64,000 nt of DNA from Betaproteobacteria bacterium (GTDB lineage: Bacteria; Pseudomonadota; Gammaproteobacteria; Burkholderiales; Casimicrobiaceae): NCBI GenBank assembly GCA_016717855.1, contig JADKEV010000022.1, forward strand, positions 62,001 to 126,000, read 5' to 3'. The position numbers were made by a program, and so were the translations under genes. Below the pieces are notes generated by a model, which saw only the letters and a list, made by a program, of their open reading frames with translations, ran no database searches and was not told the origin of the DNA. Positions 54,707 to 62,424 of the stretch are shown piece after piece; position 1 is the stretch's first letter; each line of letters begins with the position of its first letter.

Positions 54707-55093
54707 ATGAAACGAGACTCGGACAACATTCCCAGGAACGTGCTCGGCGGTCCGCTCGCGACTTGCAGCGACGCACCGCTGACCGGCTTCTACCGCGACG
54801 GCTGCTGCAATGTCGGCGACGACGACTTCGGCGTCCATGCGGTGTGCGTTCGCGTCACCGCGGAGTTCCTCGCCTTCAGCGCCGAACGCGGCAACGATCT
54901 GTCGACGCCGCTGCCCCAGTTCGGCTTTCCAGGGCTCAAGCCGGGCGACAAGTGGTGCCTGTGTGCCGCGCGCTGGGTCGAAGCGCTGGAAGCCGGCATG
55001 GCGCCGCGCCTGGTGCTGACCGCGACGCACGAATCGATGCTGGACTACGCGCCCCTCGAGGAACTCAAGAAATTCGCGGTCGACCTCAACTGA
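54707..55093 (+). CDS. DUF2237 family protein
   Basis: A 128-residue DUF2237 protein: RNVLGGPLATCSDAPLTGFYRDGCCNVG, EFLAFSAERGNDLSTP, FGFPGLKPGDKWCLCAARW and ATHESML are the family's characteristic blocks, with several conserved Cys. No biochemical function is established for the family. ATG 54707 gives the usual length; an earlier in-frame start at 54602 does not match relatives. Confidence 0.85.
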   Translation: MKRDSDNIPRNVLGGPLATCSDAPLTGFYRDGCCNVGDDDFGVHAVCVRVTAEFLAFSAERGNDLSTPLPQFGFPGLKPGDKWCLCAARWVEALEAGMAPRLVLTATHESMLDYAPLEELKKFAVDLN

Positions 55094-55109
55094 CCCCTTT
55101 TTCTCTTGT

Positions 55110-55859
55110 ATGCTCCGCCGCGTCGCCTTCTGGGCACTGCTGCCGCTGATCGTCCCGCAGGGGTTGCTGTTGCGGCGCAACGCGCCGCGGTTTCCGCCGG
55201 CGGCAGGGCCGCACGCGGGCAGTTGTGGCAACGGGCCGGCGCTCGACCTGCTGGCCATCGGCGACTCGATCATTGCCGGGGTCGGGGCGCCGACCGTCGA
55301 GCAGGCGCTGCCGGGGCAGGTCGCGCGGGCGCTGGCGCAGCGGTCGGGCCGCCGGGTCTGCTGGCACGCCGCGGGCCGCACCGGGCTCGACGCTCGCGCA
55401 GTCCGGCGCGATCTGGTTCCCGCTTTGCCGCACGGGCCGTTCGACGCAATCGTGGTGTCCGTCGGCGTCAATGACGTGACGTCGCTCAAGCGCTCCTGGC
55501 GCTGGCGCGCCGACCTCACGGCGCTGCTCGACGCGCTGCACGCGCACTCCCCGCGCGCGGCCGTCGCGCTGATGGGCGTGCCGCCGCTGGGCTCGTTCCC
55601 CCTGCTGCGGCCGCCGCTGCGCACGGCGCTCGGTCTGCGCGCCCGGTTGTTCGATGCGATCGCCGCCGATATCGCGGCAGGGCGGGAGCGGACCGCGCAC
55701 ATCGCGCTGGGGTCCGATCTGCGGCCGGAGAAGTTTTCCGCCGACGGGTACCATCCTTCCGCCGCGAGTTACGCCGAGCTGGGCGATCACGTCGCCTCGG
55801 CGCTCATGCCGTTGCTTCCCGCAACAGCGAGGTCCGGCCCCACCGGCCGCGCCGATTGA
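55110..55859 (+). CDS. SGNH/GDSL-type hydrolase
   Basis: A 249-residue esterase-fold protein. The nucleophile Ser is in AIGDSIIAG (block I), the Asn block is SVGVNDVTS, and Asp and His are in DGYHPSAASYAELG. An N-terminal hydrophobic stretch (FWALLPLIVPQGLLL) suggests export or membrane attachment. Substrates in the family range from lipids to acetylated sugars. It starts 17 bp after the DUF2237 stop. Confidence 0.85.
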   Translation: MLRRVAFWALLPLIVPQGLLLRRNAPRFPPAAGPHAGSCGNGPALDLLAIGDSIIAGVGAPTVEQALPGQVARALAQRSGRRVCWHAAGRTGLDARAVRRDLVPALPHGPFDAIVVSVGVNDVTSLKRSWRWRADLTALLDALHAHSPRAAVALMGVPPLGSFPLLRPPLRTALGLRARLFDAIAADIAAGRERTAHIALGSDLRPEKFSADGYHPSAASYAELGDHVASALMPLLPATARSGPTGRAD

Positions 55860-55967
55860 CGGCGTGTGCACCGCCGGACATACTCGCCGGATTCCCGTTC
55901 CATCACTTGATCACCATTGACCGCGTGGCCGCCGGGATTGCGCGTCCGCGGAACCGGAGTCGCCCGC

Positions 55968-57884
55968 ATGCCCGCCGCCCCGCAAGCTTCGCCTTCCGCG
56001 TCCAGCCAGCCTTCGCCCAGCCTGCTGGGCAACCTGCGCGCCGAATTGATGCGCCATCCCCCGTTCGCGCAGATGCAGCCGGCGCATGTCGACCGCTTCA
56101 TCGCCGCCGCCGAACAGGTGTACTACGCGCCGGGCGAAACCGTGATGACGCCCGCCGACGGCCCGCCGACGCACCTGACCTACATCCGCCAAGGCTACAT
56201 CACCGGCCGCCACGGCGACGACGACAAGACCCCCGGCTTCGAGCACGAAGCAGGCGCCCTGTTTCCGGTGGGCGCGGTGATGGGCGCGCGCCCGGTCACC
56301 GCCAACTACCGCGCCCACGAAGACGCGTTTTGCCTGGTGGTGCCGGCGGCCGACGTGCGCGCGCTGGCGGCCGACAGCGCGCCGTTCGCGGACTTCCTCG
56401 CGCACCGCGCGCTCAAGTACCTGGAGTTGTCCAGGCGCGCCGTGCAGGCGACTTTCTCCTCGCAGACGCTCGCCGAACAGTCGCTGGAAACCCCGCTGGG
56501 CCAGCTCGAGCTCAAGACGCCGCTGGCCGTGCCGCCGCAGACGCCGCTGGCCGAGGCGCTGGCGCTGATGCACGACCGCCGCATCGGCTCGGTGCTGGTG
56601 GCCGACGAAGCCGGCGCGCCCCTGGGCATCCTGACCCGCTACGACATCCTGGGCCGCGTCACGCTCGCGCAGGTCCCGCTGAGCACGCCGATCGCGCAGG
56701 TGATGACCACGCCGATCCGCTCGCTGACCGTTCGCGACACGGCGCAGGACGCCGCGCTGCTGATGTCGCGGCACGGCATCCGCCATGTGCCGGTGACGCA
56801 GGACGGCCGCCTGGTCGGACTGGTGTCGGAGCGCGACCTGTTCGCGATGCAGCGCCTGTCGCTCAAGCACGTGAGCACGGCGATCCGCGCCGCGCGCGAC
56901 GTCGAGGCGATGGCCGCGGCGGCGCGGGACATCCGCCACCTGGTGCGCCACCTGCTGGGCCAGGGCGTCGCCGCGCGGCAGCTCACGCAGCTCATCAGTC
57001 ACCTGAACGACCTGCTCACCGAGCGCCTGGTGGAAATGCTGGCGCAGGACGAAGGCGTGGACATGGCGCGCGCCTGCTGGCTGGCGTTCGGCTCCGAGGG
57101 ACGCTCCGAGCAGACGATCGCCACCGACCAGGACAACGGCCTCGTCTTCGTCAGCGACGATCCCGAGCGCGACCGCCCGCAATGGCTCAAGTTCGCCCGG
57201 CGCGTCAACGAGGCGCTCGACTACTGCGGCTATCCGCTGTGCAAGGGCAACGTGATGGCCAGCAATCCGCTGTGCTGCCTGACCGCCGACGAGTGGAGCC
57301 GGCGCTTCGCCAACTGGATGGAGCGCGGCGAGCCCGAAGACCTGCTCAACGCCAGCATCTACTTCGACCTGCGCCCGCTCGCCGGCGCGGCCGCGCTGGC
57401 GACGCCGCTGACGGAACTGGTCGAGCGCACGGCTTCCGCCCTGCCCCGTTTCATCAAGCAGCTGGCCGGCAACGCGCTGCGCAATCGCCCGCCGCTGAGC
57501 TGGCTCGGCGGCATCGAGACCCGCGAGGTGGACGGGCGCGCCATGGTCGACCTGAAGTTCAGCGGCACCGCGATCTTTGTCGACGTCGCGCGCCTGTATG
57601 CGCTGGCCCACGGCGTCACGCACACCGGCACGCGCGAGCGCTTCGAGGCGCTGGGGCCGCTGCTCCGCGCGCAACCGCAGGAAAGCCAGGCCTGGATCGC
57701 CGCCTTCGAGTACCTGCAGATGCTGCGGCTGCAGGTGCAGATGGCGCATGGCGACGTGGCGCCGGCCAATCCGAACATGGTCGAGCTGGATGCGCTCAAC
57801 GACATCGACCGGCGGATGCTGAAGGAGAGCTTTCGCGTCGGGCGCCGGCTGCAGCAGAAGATGGAACTCGACTACCAGCGATGA
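55968..57884 (+). CDS. cNMP-binding/CBS/DUF294 putative nucleotidyltransferase
   Basis: A 638-residue signalling protein: an N-terminal cyclic-nucleotide-binding-like domain (about 45-150), two CBS domains (about 185-310: RRIGSVLVADEAGAPLGILTRYDIL and GIRHVPVTQDGRLVGLVSERDLF), then a DUF294 nucleotidyltransferase domain (WLAFGSEGRSEQTIATDQDNGLVF, with the GS and DxD-like residues) and a DUF294 C-terminal domain. The same arrangement occurs upstream of DnaQ-like exonucleases and acetate-permease operons in many proteobacteria. It overlaps the exonuclease gene by 4 bp. Confidence 0.88.
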   Translation: MPAAPQASPSASSQPSPSLLGNLRAELMRHPPFAQMQPAHVDRFIAAAEQVYYAPGETVMTPADGPPTHLTYIRQGYITGRHGDDDKTPGFEHEAGALFPVGAVMGARPVTANYRAHEDAFCLVVPAADVRALAADSAPFADFLAHRALKYLELSRRAVQATFSSQTLAEQSLETPLGQLELKTPLAVPPQTPLAEALALMHDRRIGSVLVADEAGAPLGILTRYDILGRVTLAQVPLSTPIAQVMTTPIRSLTVRDTAQDAALLMSRHGIRHVPVTQDGRLVGLVSERDLFAMQRLSLKHVSTAIRAARDVEAMAAAARDIRHLVRHLLGQGVAARQLTQLISHLNDLLTERLVEMLAQDEGVDMARACWLAFGSEGRSEQTIATDQDNGLVFVSDDPERDRPQWLKFARRVNEALDYCGYPLCKGNVMASNPLCCLTADEWSRRFANWMERGEPEDLLNASIYFDLRPLAGAAALATPLTELVERTASALPRFIKQLAGNALRNRPPLSWLGGIETREVDGRAMVDLKFSGTAIFVDVARLYALAHGVTHTGTRERFEALGPLLRAQPQESQAWIAAFEYLQMLRLQVQMAHGDVAPANPNMVELDALNDIDRRMLKESFRVGRRLQQKMELDYQR

Positions 57885-58534
57885 GCCTGCTGCGACGCCT
57901 TGCCGGGCGCCTGCTTCCCGCGGCGGCACACGATGCCGGGCGCTGGGTCGTGCTCGACGTCGAGTCCAGCGGCTTGAACCCGAACTCCGACCGGCTGCTC
58001 GCCATCGCCGCGATCGCGGTGCGCACCGAAGGCCGGCAGCCACGCATCGCGCTTGGCGACAGCTTCGAGGTCGTGCTGCGGCAGGACGTCAGCGTCGCCG
58101 ACAAGCACAACATCCTGCTGCACGGCATCGGCGTGGGGGCGCAGCGCCAGGGCGTAGCTCCGGCCGCGGCGCTGGCGGACTTCAAGCGCTTCATCGGCCA
58201 CTCGCCGCTGCTCGCCTTTCATGCCGCGTTCGACGCGGCGCTGATCCTGCGCGCCTGCGACGCCGCGCGCATGCACCGGCCGCGCAATCCGTGGCTCGAC
58301 ATCGAGCCGCTCGCCGCAGCCGTGTACCCAACGGTCAAGTCGCGCTCGCTCGACCAATGGATGGCAACCCTGCAGATCAGCTGCGCGGTGCGGCACCAGG
58401 CCGCGGCCGACACGCTGGCGACCGCGGAACTGCTGCTCAAGTTGTGGCCGGGCGCGGTGCGCGAAGCGGGGGGAGAGTTGACGTTCGCGGCGGCGCGGCG
58501 GCTGGCGGCGCAGCGGAAGTGGTTGCCGCAGTAG
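57881..58534 (+). CDS. DnaQ-like 3'-5' exonuclease
   Basis: A 217-residue DEDDh exonuclease: Exo I VVLDVESSGLNPNSDRLLAIAAI, Exo II FHAAFDAALI, and Exo III HQAAADTLATAELLLKL. It is coupled by an ATGA overlap to the DUF294 protein. The pair is conserved together in proteobacteria and probably degrades or senses a nucleotide substrate. Length matches stand-alone DnaQ-like proteins. Confidence 0.88.
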   Translation: MSLLRRLAGRLLPAAAHDAGRWVVLDVESSGLNPNSDRLLAIAAIAVRTEGRQPRIALGDSFEVVLRQDVSVADKHNILLHGIGVGAQRQGVAPAAALADFKRFIGHSPLLAFHAAFDAALILRACDAARMHRPRNPWLDIEPLAAAVYPTVKSRSLDQWMATLQISCAVRHQAAADTLATAELLLKLWPGAVREAGGELTFAAARRLAAQRKWLPQ

Positions 58535-58577
58535 ATGGGCAGGCCCGCGCAAGCGGCGCGCCCCGCGGAGACACCTT

Positions 58578-60302
58578 TCAGGCTGAAGCCGCAACGCCCG
58601 CCGCCAGCGCCCACCGCCCCTCCTCCTCGCACGCGACGCCGTCGTCGCGCAGCTTGTGCAGATGCGCCAGCAGCGAGCGCAGCGCCACCGGATGCATCCG
58701 CTGCGGGACGTCGTCGTAGACCATCCCCAGCAGGGTCGACGGCGAGGCGCCCAGCGCGCCAAGCGTGCCAAGTGCGGACACGACCTTGGCCTCGCGCTTG
58801 AGCCGGTGGCGGACGATACGCTCGAACGCTTCCTTCGGGCCGTCCATCAGGAAGCCGTGGCCGGGCGCCAGCCATTCGAGCGCATCGCCCAGGTCGCGCG
58901 CGAGCGCGCGCAGCGACGCGATGTAGGCCGTCATATCGCCGTCGGGCGGGTTGATGACGACGGTCGAGCTCTGCATCACGTGGTCGCCGGTGAGCAGCGT
59001 CTTCTCTTCCTCGAGCAGGTAGCACAGGTGATTGGACGCGTGGCCGGGGGTGTGGATCGCGCGCAGCGTCGTCTCGTCGTTGAGCGCGATGCGCTCGCCG
59101 TCCTCCAGGATCCGCTCCGGCGCGAACGTGTGATCCTGCCGCTCCGGGTGCGCCGCGATCCGGCCATGCACCGCGGCACCGGTGCGCGCCTGCAGCATCA
59201 CGGTGGCCGGCGAATGGTCGATGTGCGTGTGGGTCGCGAAGATCCAGCGGATGGCCCCAGGCGCCGCGGCCAGCACATCCTCGACGTGGCTCGCGTCGTG
59301 CGGACCCGGATCAACGACCGCCCATTCATTGCGCGGGCCGCCGCCGATCAGGTAGGTATTGGTGCCCGGCCCGGTCATCACGCTGCCGTTGTTCGCCGTC
59401 ACCCGGATCAGCCGCGGCGACAGGCGCACCGCCACCCCGGGCTGGATGTCGTAGCAGGCGTCGCCGCGGCCCTGCGGATCGAGGCGGCCGATCTCGGCGT
59501 ATGCGTACTCGTCGGGCGTCACCGGCCGCACGCCCTGCGCGCCGATAGCCAGCCGCGGCTGGATGCGCGGCACGTTGCGCTGGCCACGGGCCCACGCCAT
59601 CGCGGCGGTGGCGCTGTCGAACTGCGCGAGCGCCTGCAGCGTCGCGCGCGTGGGCGTCATCAGCCGCATGGTGTCGACCTGGGCCAACGCCACGGCCGGC
59701 CGTAGCCACTGGTGCGCGACTATTTCCGTTTCGTCGTGCGCGACCACCTGTCCGGCCGGCGCGGCGGCGATGAAGAAGCGGGTGTCGAAGCGCTTGGGCC
59801 GGCCGGCCGGCGTGAGCCAGTGGCTCAGGTACGCGAACTGGTCGACGCCCAGGCGCAGCCGACCGTGCTCGCAGAATTCGACCAACGTGCGCTCGCCGCG
59901 GTGCAGCGGCCCCCGCCAGGATTGCAGCTCCGCCACTGCGGCGGGCGGGATTGGTTCGCCGCCGGGGCCGACAGCGAACAACAATCCGCACTCTTCGAAA
60001 CATTCGCGCAGCGCCGCCACCTGGTAGTCCAGCCCGCCTTCGCCGACGCCCAGCTGTACGCTGACGGCGGCGTCGTCACCTTCGGTCAGGTGATGGGAAT
60101 GGCGATCGCCCGTGTCGACGATGCCGCCGGGAAACACCCAGGCGCTGCTGTTATGGTCGCCGCGCTCGGCGCGCAGCAACAGCAGCACTTCCAGGCCGAC
60201 GGGCGCGTCGCGGATGACGACCAGGGACGCGGCGGCGCGCGGCGGGCGCGGCGCGGCGGGGGCGGGGGCGGGGGCGGCAGGTTCGGGTGTGGTGGCGGTC
60301 AT
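58578..60302 (-). CDS. NUDIX / metallo-beta-lactamase fusion hydrolase
   Basis: A 574-residue two-domain protein. Residues about 25-260 are a NUDIX domain with AALRECFEECGLLFA, matching RExxEExG with Cys at two variable places, and a preceding WVFPGGIVD. Residues about 290-570 are an MBL-fold hydrolase: THTHIDHSPATVML carries HxHxDH, with later IHTPGHASNHL and LLTGDHVM. The MBL half resembles LACTB2/RNase-like lactonases. Both are separate proteins in most organisms. Transcribed alone, convergent with the exonuclease gene. Confidence 0.87.
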   Translation of the reverse strand: MTATTPEPAAPAPAPAAPRPPRAAASLVVIRDAPVGLEVLLLLRAERGDHNSSAWVFPGGIVDTGDRHSHHLTEGDDAAVSVQLGVGEGGLDYQVAALRECFEECGLLFAVGPGGEPIPPAAVAELQSWRGPLHRGERTLVEFCEHGRLRLGVDQFAYLSHWLTPAGRPKRFDTRFFIAAAPAGQVVAHDETEIVAHQWLRPAVALAQVDTMRLMTPTRATLQALAQFDSATAAMAWARGQRNVPRIQPRLAIGAQGVRPVTPDEYAYAEIGRLDPQGRGDACYDIQPGVAVRLSPRLIRVTANNGSVMTGPGTNTYLIGGGPRNEWAVVDPGPHDASHVEDVLAAAPGAIRWIFATHTHIDHSPATVMLQARTGAAVHGRIAAHPERQDHTFAPERILEDGERIALNDETTLRAIHTPGHASNHLCYLLEEEKTLLTGDHVMQSSTVVINPPDGDMTAYIASLRALARDLGDALEWLAPGHGFLMDGPKEAFERIVRHRLKREAKVVSALGTLGALGASPSTLLGMVYDDVPQRMHPVALRSLLAHLHKLRDDGVACEEEGRWALAAGVAASA

Positions 60303-60391
60303 GGCGGTCGGAAGAACGGCGGAAGTCGCCCCGGATTATGCGCCATGGGCGCGAAACCCGGCGCGCCGTTCCTTCCTGCTAAGATTGCGCG

Positions 60392-61384
60392 ATGAATACC
60401 CGTCCGCGCTACCGCACCGTCCGCCACGCGCTCGCCGCTTTGGCGCTGGCCCTCGCCACCTTCGCGCCGCTGGCGGCCCACGCCCAGGACTACCCGGTGC
60501 GCCCGGTGAAAGTCATCGTCCCGTTCTCTGCCGGCGGGGCCGTCGACGGGCCGATGCGCATCATCGCGCAGGAGCTCTCCAAGCGCCTGGGGCAGCAAGT
60601 CATCGTCGACAACAAGCCCGGCGCCGGTGCGACCATCGGCACCGAGCTCGTCGCCAAGGCCCCGGCAGACGGCTACACGCTGCTGCTCGCCTCGCAGACC
60701 AACGCAATCAGCGCGACGCTGTACCCGAAGCTCACGTTCGATCCGATCGAGGACTTCGCGCCGATCTCGCTGATCGGGCGCGAGCCCGGCGTGGTGGTGG
60801 TGAATCCCGCCTTTCCGGTGCGCACGCTGCAGGAGTTCATCGCCTACGCGAAGGCGCGGCCGGGGCAGGTCGACTACGCGTCGTCGGGCAACGGCAGCGG
60901 CCAGCACCTGTTCATGGCCATGCTCGCCTCGATGACGGGGATGAAGCTCACGCACGTTCCGTATAAGGGCAGCGGCCAGGCAACCACCGATCTGCTGGGC
61001 GGCCAGGTGCCGGTGTCGATTCCGGGCACCGCGGGCATGGTCGGCCATATCAAGGCCGGCAAGCTGCACGCGCTGGCGGTGACGGGCGCCAAGCGCTCGC
61101 CGCAACTCCCCGACGTGCCCACGGTGATGGAGTCCGGCGTGCCGGGTTACGAAGCCTACGTCTGGATGGGCCTGCTCGCCCCCAAGGGCACGCCTGCGGC
61201 GATCATCGAGCGCCTGCACCGCGAATTGATGCAGGTGCTCGCCACCAGCGAAGTCCGGACCTACATGGCGAGCGCCGGCATCGAGATCGTCGGCTCCACG
61301 CCGCCCGAGTTCGGCGCCTTCTTCCGCCACGAACGCGACCAGTGGGCGAAGGTCGTCCGCGAAACCGGATCGAAGGCCGACTGA
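60392..61384 (+). CDS. Bug/TctC family tripartite tricarboxylate receptor
   Basis: A 330-residue periplasmic binding protein: signal peptide ALAALALALATFAPLAAHAQ, then YPVRPVKVIVPFSAGGAVD, VDNKPGAGATIGTELV, PADGYTLLLA, YASSGNGSGQHLF, VPYKGSGQATTDLLGG and QLPDVPTVMESGVPGYEAY. It is the only Bug gene right of the tRNA and lacks the shared promoter element. The alpha/beta hydrolase gene begins 44 bp downstream. Confidence 0.9.
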   Translation: MNTRPRYRTVRHALAALALALATFAPLAAHAQDYPVRPVKVIVPFSAGGAVDGPMRIIAQELSKRLGQQVIVDNKPGAGATIGTELVAKAPADGYTLLLASQTNAISATLYPKLTFDPIEDFAPISLIGREPGVVVVNPAFPVRTLQEFIAYAKARPGQVDYASSGNGSGQHLFMAMLASMTGMKLTHVPYKGSGQATTDLLGGQVPVSIPGTAGMVGHIKAGKLHALAVTGAKRSPQLPDVPTVMESGVPGYEAYVWMGLLAPKGTPAAIIERLHRELMQVLATSEVRTYMASAGIEIVGSTPPEFGAFFRHERDQWAKVVRETGSKAD

Positions 61385-61428
61385 CGCCGCGCCTCCCGCG
61401 CGCGGTCAACCTACCCGCAAGGATTGCA

Positions 61429-62352
61429 ATGAACCAGGAAGCAACGGGTGCAGCGCCGGTGACCGGCGTCGAGCACTGGACCAACAAGGGCGAGGTGCGC
61501 CTGTTCCTGTGGGAGAAGTTCGTCGGCTCGCCCGACGGCAAGCCCGCCGTGCTGTTCGTGCACGGCTCGTCGATGGCCTCGACGCCGACCTTCGACCTGA
61601 CCGTGCCCGGCCGGCCGGATTCGTCGGTGATGGACTGGTTCGCGCGGCGCGGCTTCGTCTGCTGGTGCGTCGACATGGAGGGCTACGGCCGGTCGACCAA
61701 GACCCGCGACATCTTCTGCGACATCAGTAACGGCGCCGACGACCTGGCCGCCGCCACCGACTATATCGCCGCGGCACGCGGGGTGAAGAGCTTCATGGCC
61801 TACGGGATTTCGTCGGGCGCGCTGCGGGCGGCGCTGTTCGCCCAGCGCCATCCGGTGCGGATCTCGCGCCTGGCGCTCGACGCGTTCGTCTGGACCGGCG
61901 AGGGCGCGCCGACGCTGGTGCAGCGGAGGAAGAAATTGCCCGAATTCCTGGCGACCAAGCGCCGGCCCATCGACCGCGCGTTCGTCCAGTCGATTTTCAC
62001 GCGCGACCACCCGGATTGCGCGGACCAGCGCACGGTCGACGCCTTCGCCGACGCCATCCTCGCGCTCGACGATTCGATGCCCAACGGCACTTACATCGAC
62101 ATGTGCTCGAAGCTACCGGTCATCGACCCGGAACGGATCGCGATGCCCACGCTGGTGCTGCGCGGACAGTACGACGGGATCGCCGCGTTCGACGACCTGA
62201 TCGAGTTCTTCAAGCGGCTGCCCAATCCCGACAAGCAGTTCTCGGTGCTGGCCGGAATCTCGCACGCGAGCTTCCAGCAGAAGAACTACCTGATGGTCTA
62301 CCACATCCTGCACGCGTACTTCACGCAGCCGGCGCCGGCCTACCGCGGGTAG
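61429..62352 (+). CDS. Alpha/beta hydrolase
   Basis: A 307-residue alpha/beta hydrolase. Oxyanion-hole motif VLFVHGSSMAS, nucleophile elbow AYGISSGAL (GxSxG), Asp in LRGQYDGIAAFDDL and His in ISHASFQQ. Likely an esterase, or a C-C or amide hydrolase for a small molecule. Its place after a Bug receptor suggests that it acts on an imported carboxylate ester or amide. ATG 61429 follows a weak AAGGA. Confidence 0.85.
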   Translation: MNQEATGAAPVTGVEHWTNKGEVRLFLWEKFVGSPDGKPAVLFVHGSSMASTPTFDLTVPGRPDSSVMDWFARRGFVCWCVDMEGYGRSTKTRDIFCDISNGADDLAAATDYIAAARGVKSFMAYGISSGALRAALFAQRHPVRISRLALDAFVWTGEGAPTLVQRRKKLPEFLATKRRPIDRAFVQSIFTRDHPDCADQRTVDAFADAILALDDSMPNGTYIDMCSKLPVIDPERIAMPTLVLRGQYDGIAAFDDLIEFFKRLPNPDKQFSVLAGISHASFQQKNYLMVYHILHAYFTQPAPAYRG

Positions 62353-62424
62353 CGGCATCGGCGGCCCGCGCCCGCGGTCCTGGGCGAACGCCGGCCACGT
62401 CGCGCCGGGTGGCCGGCGGACCGC

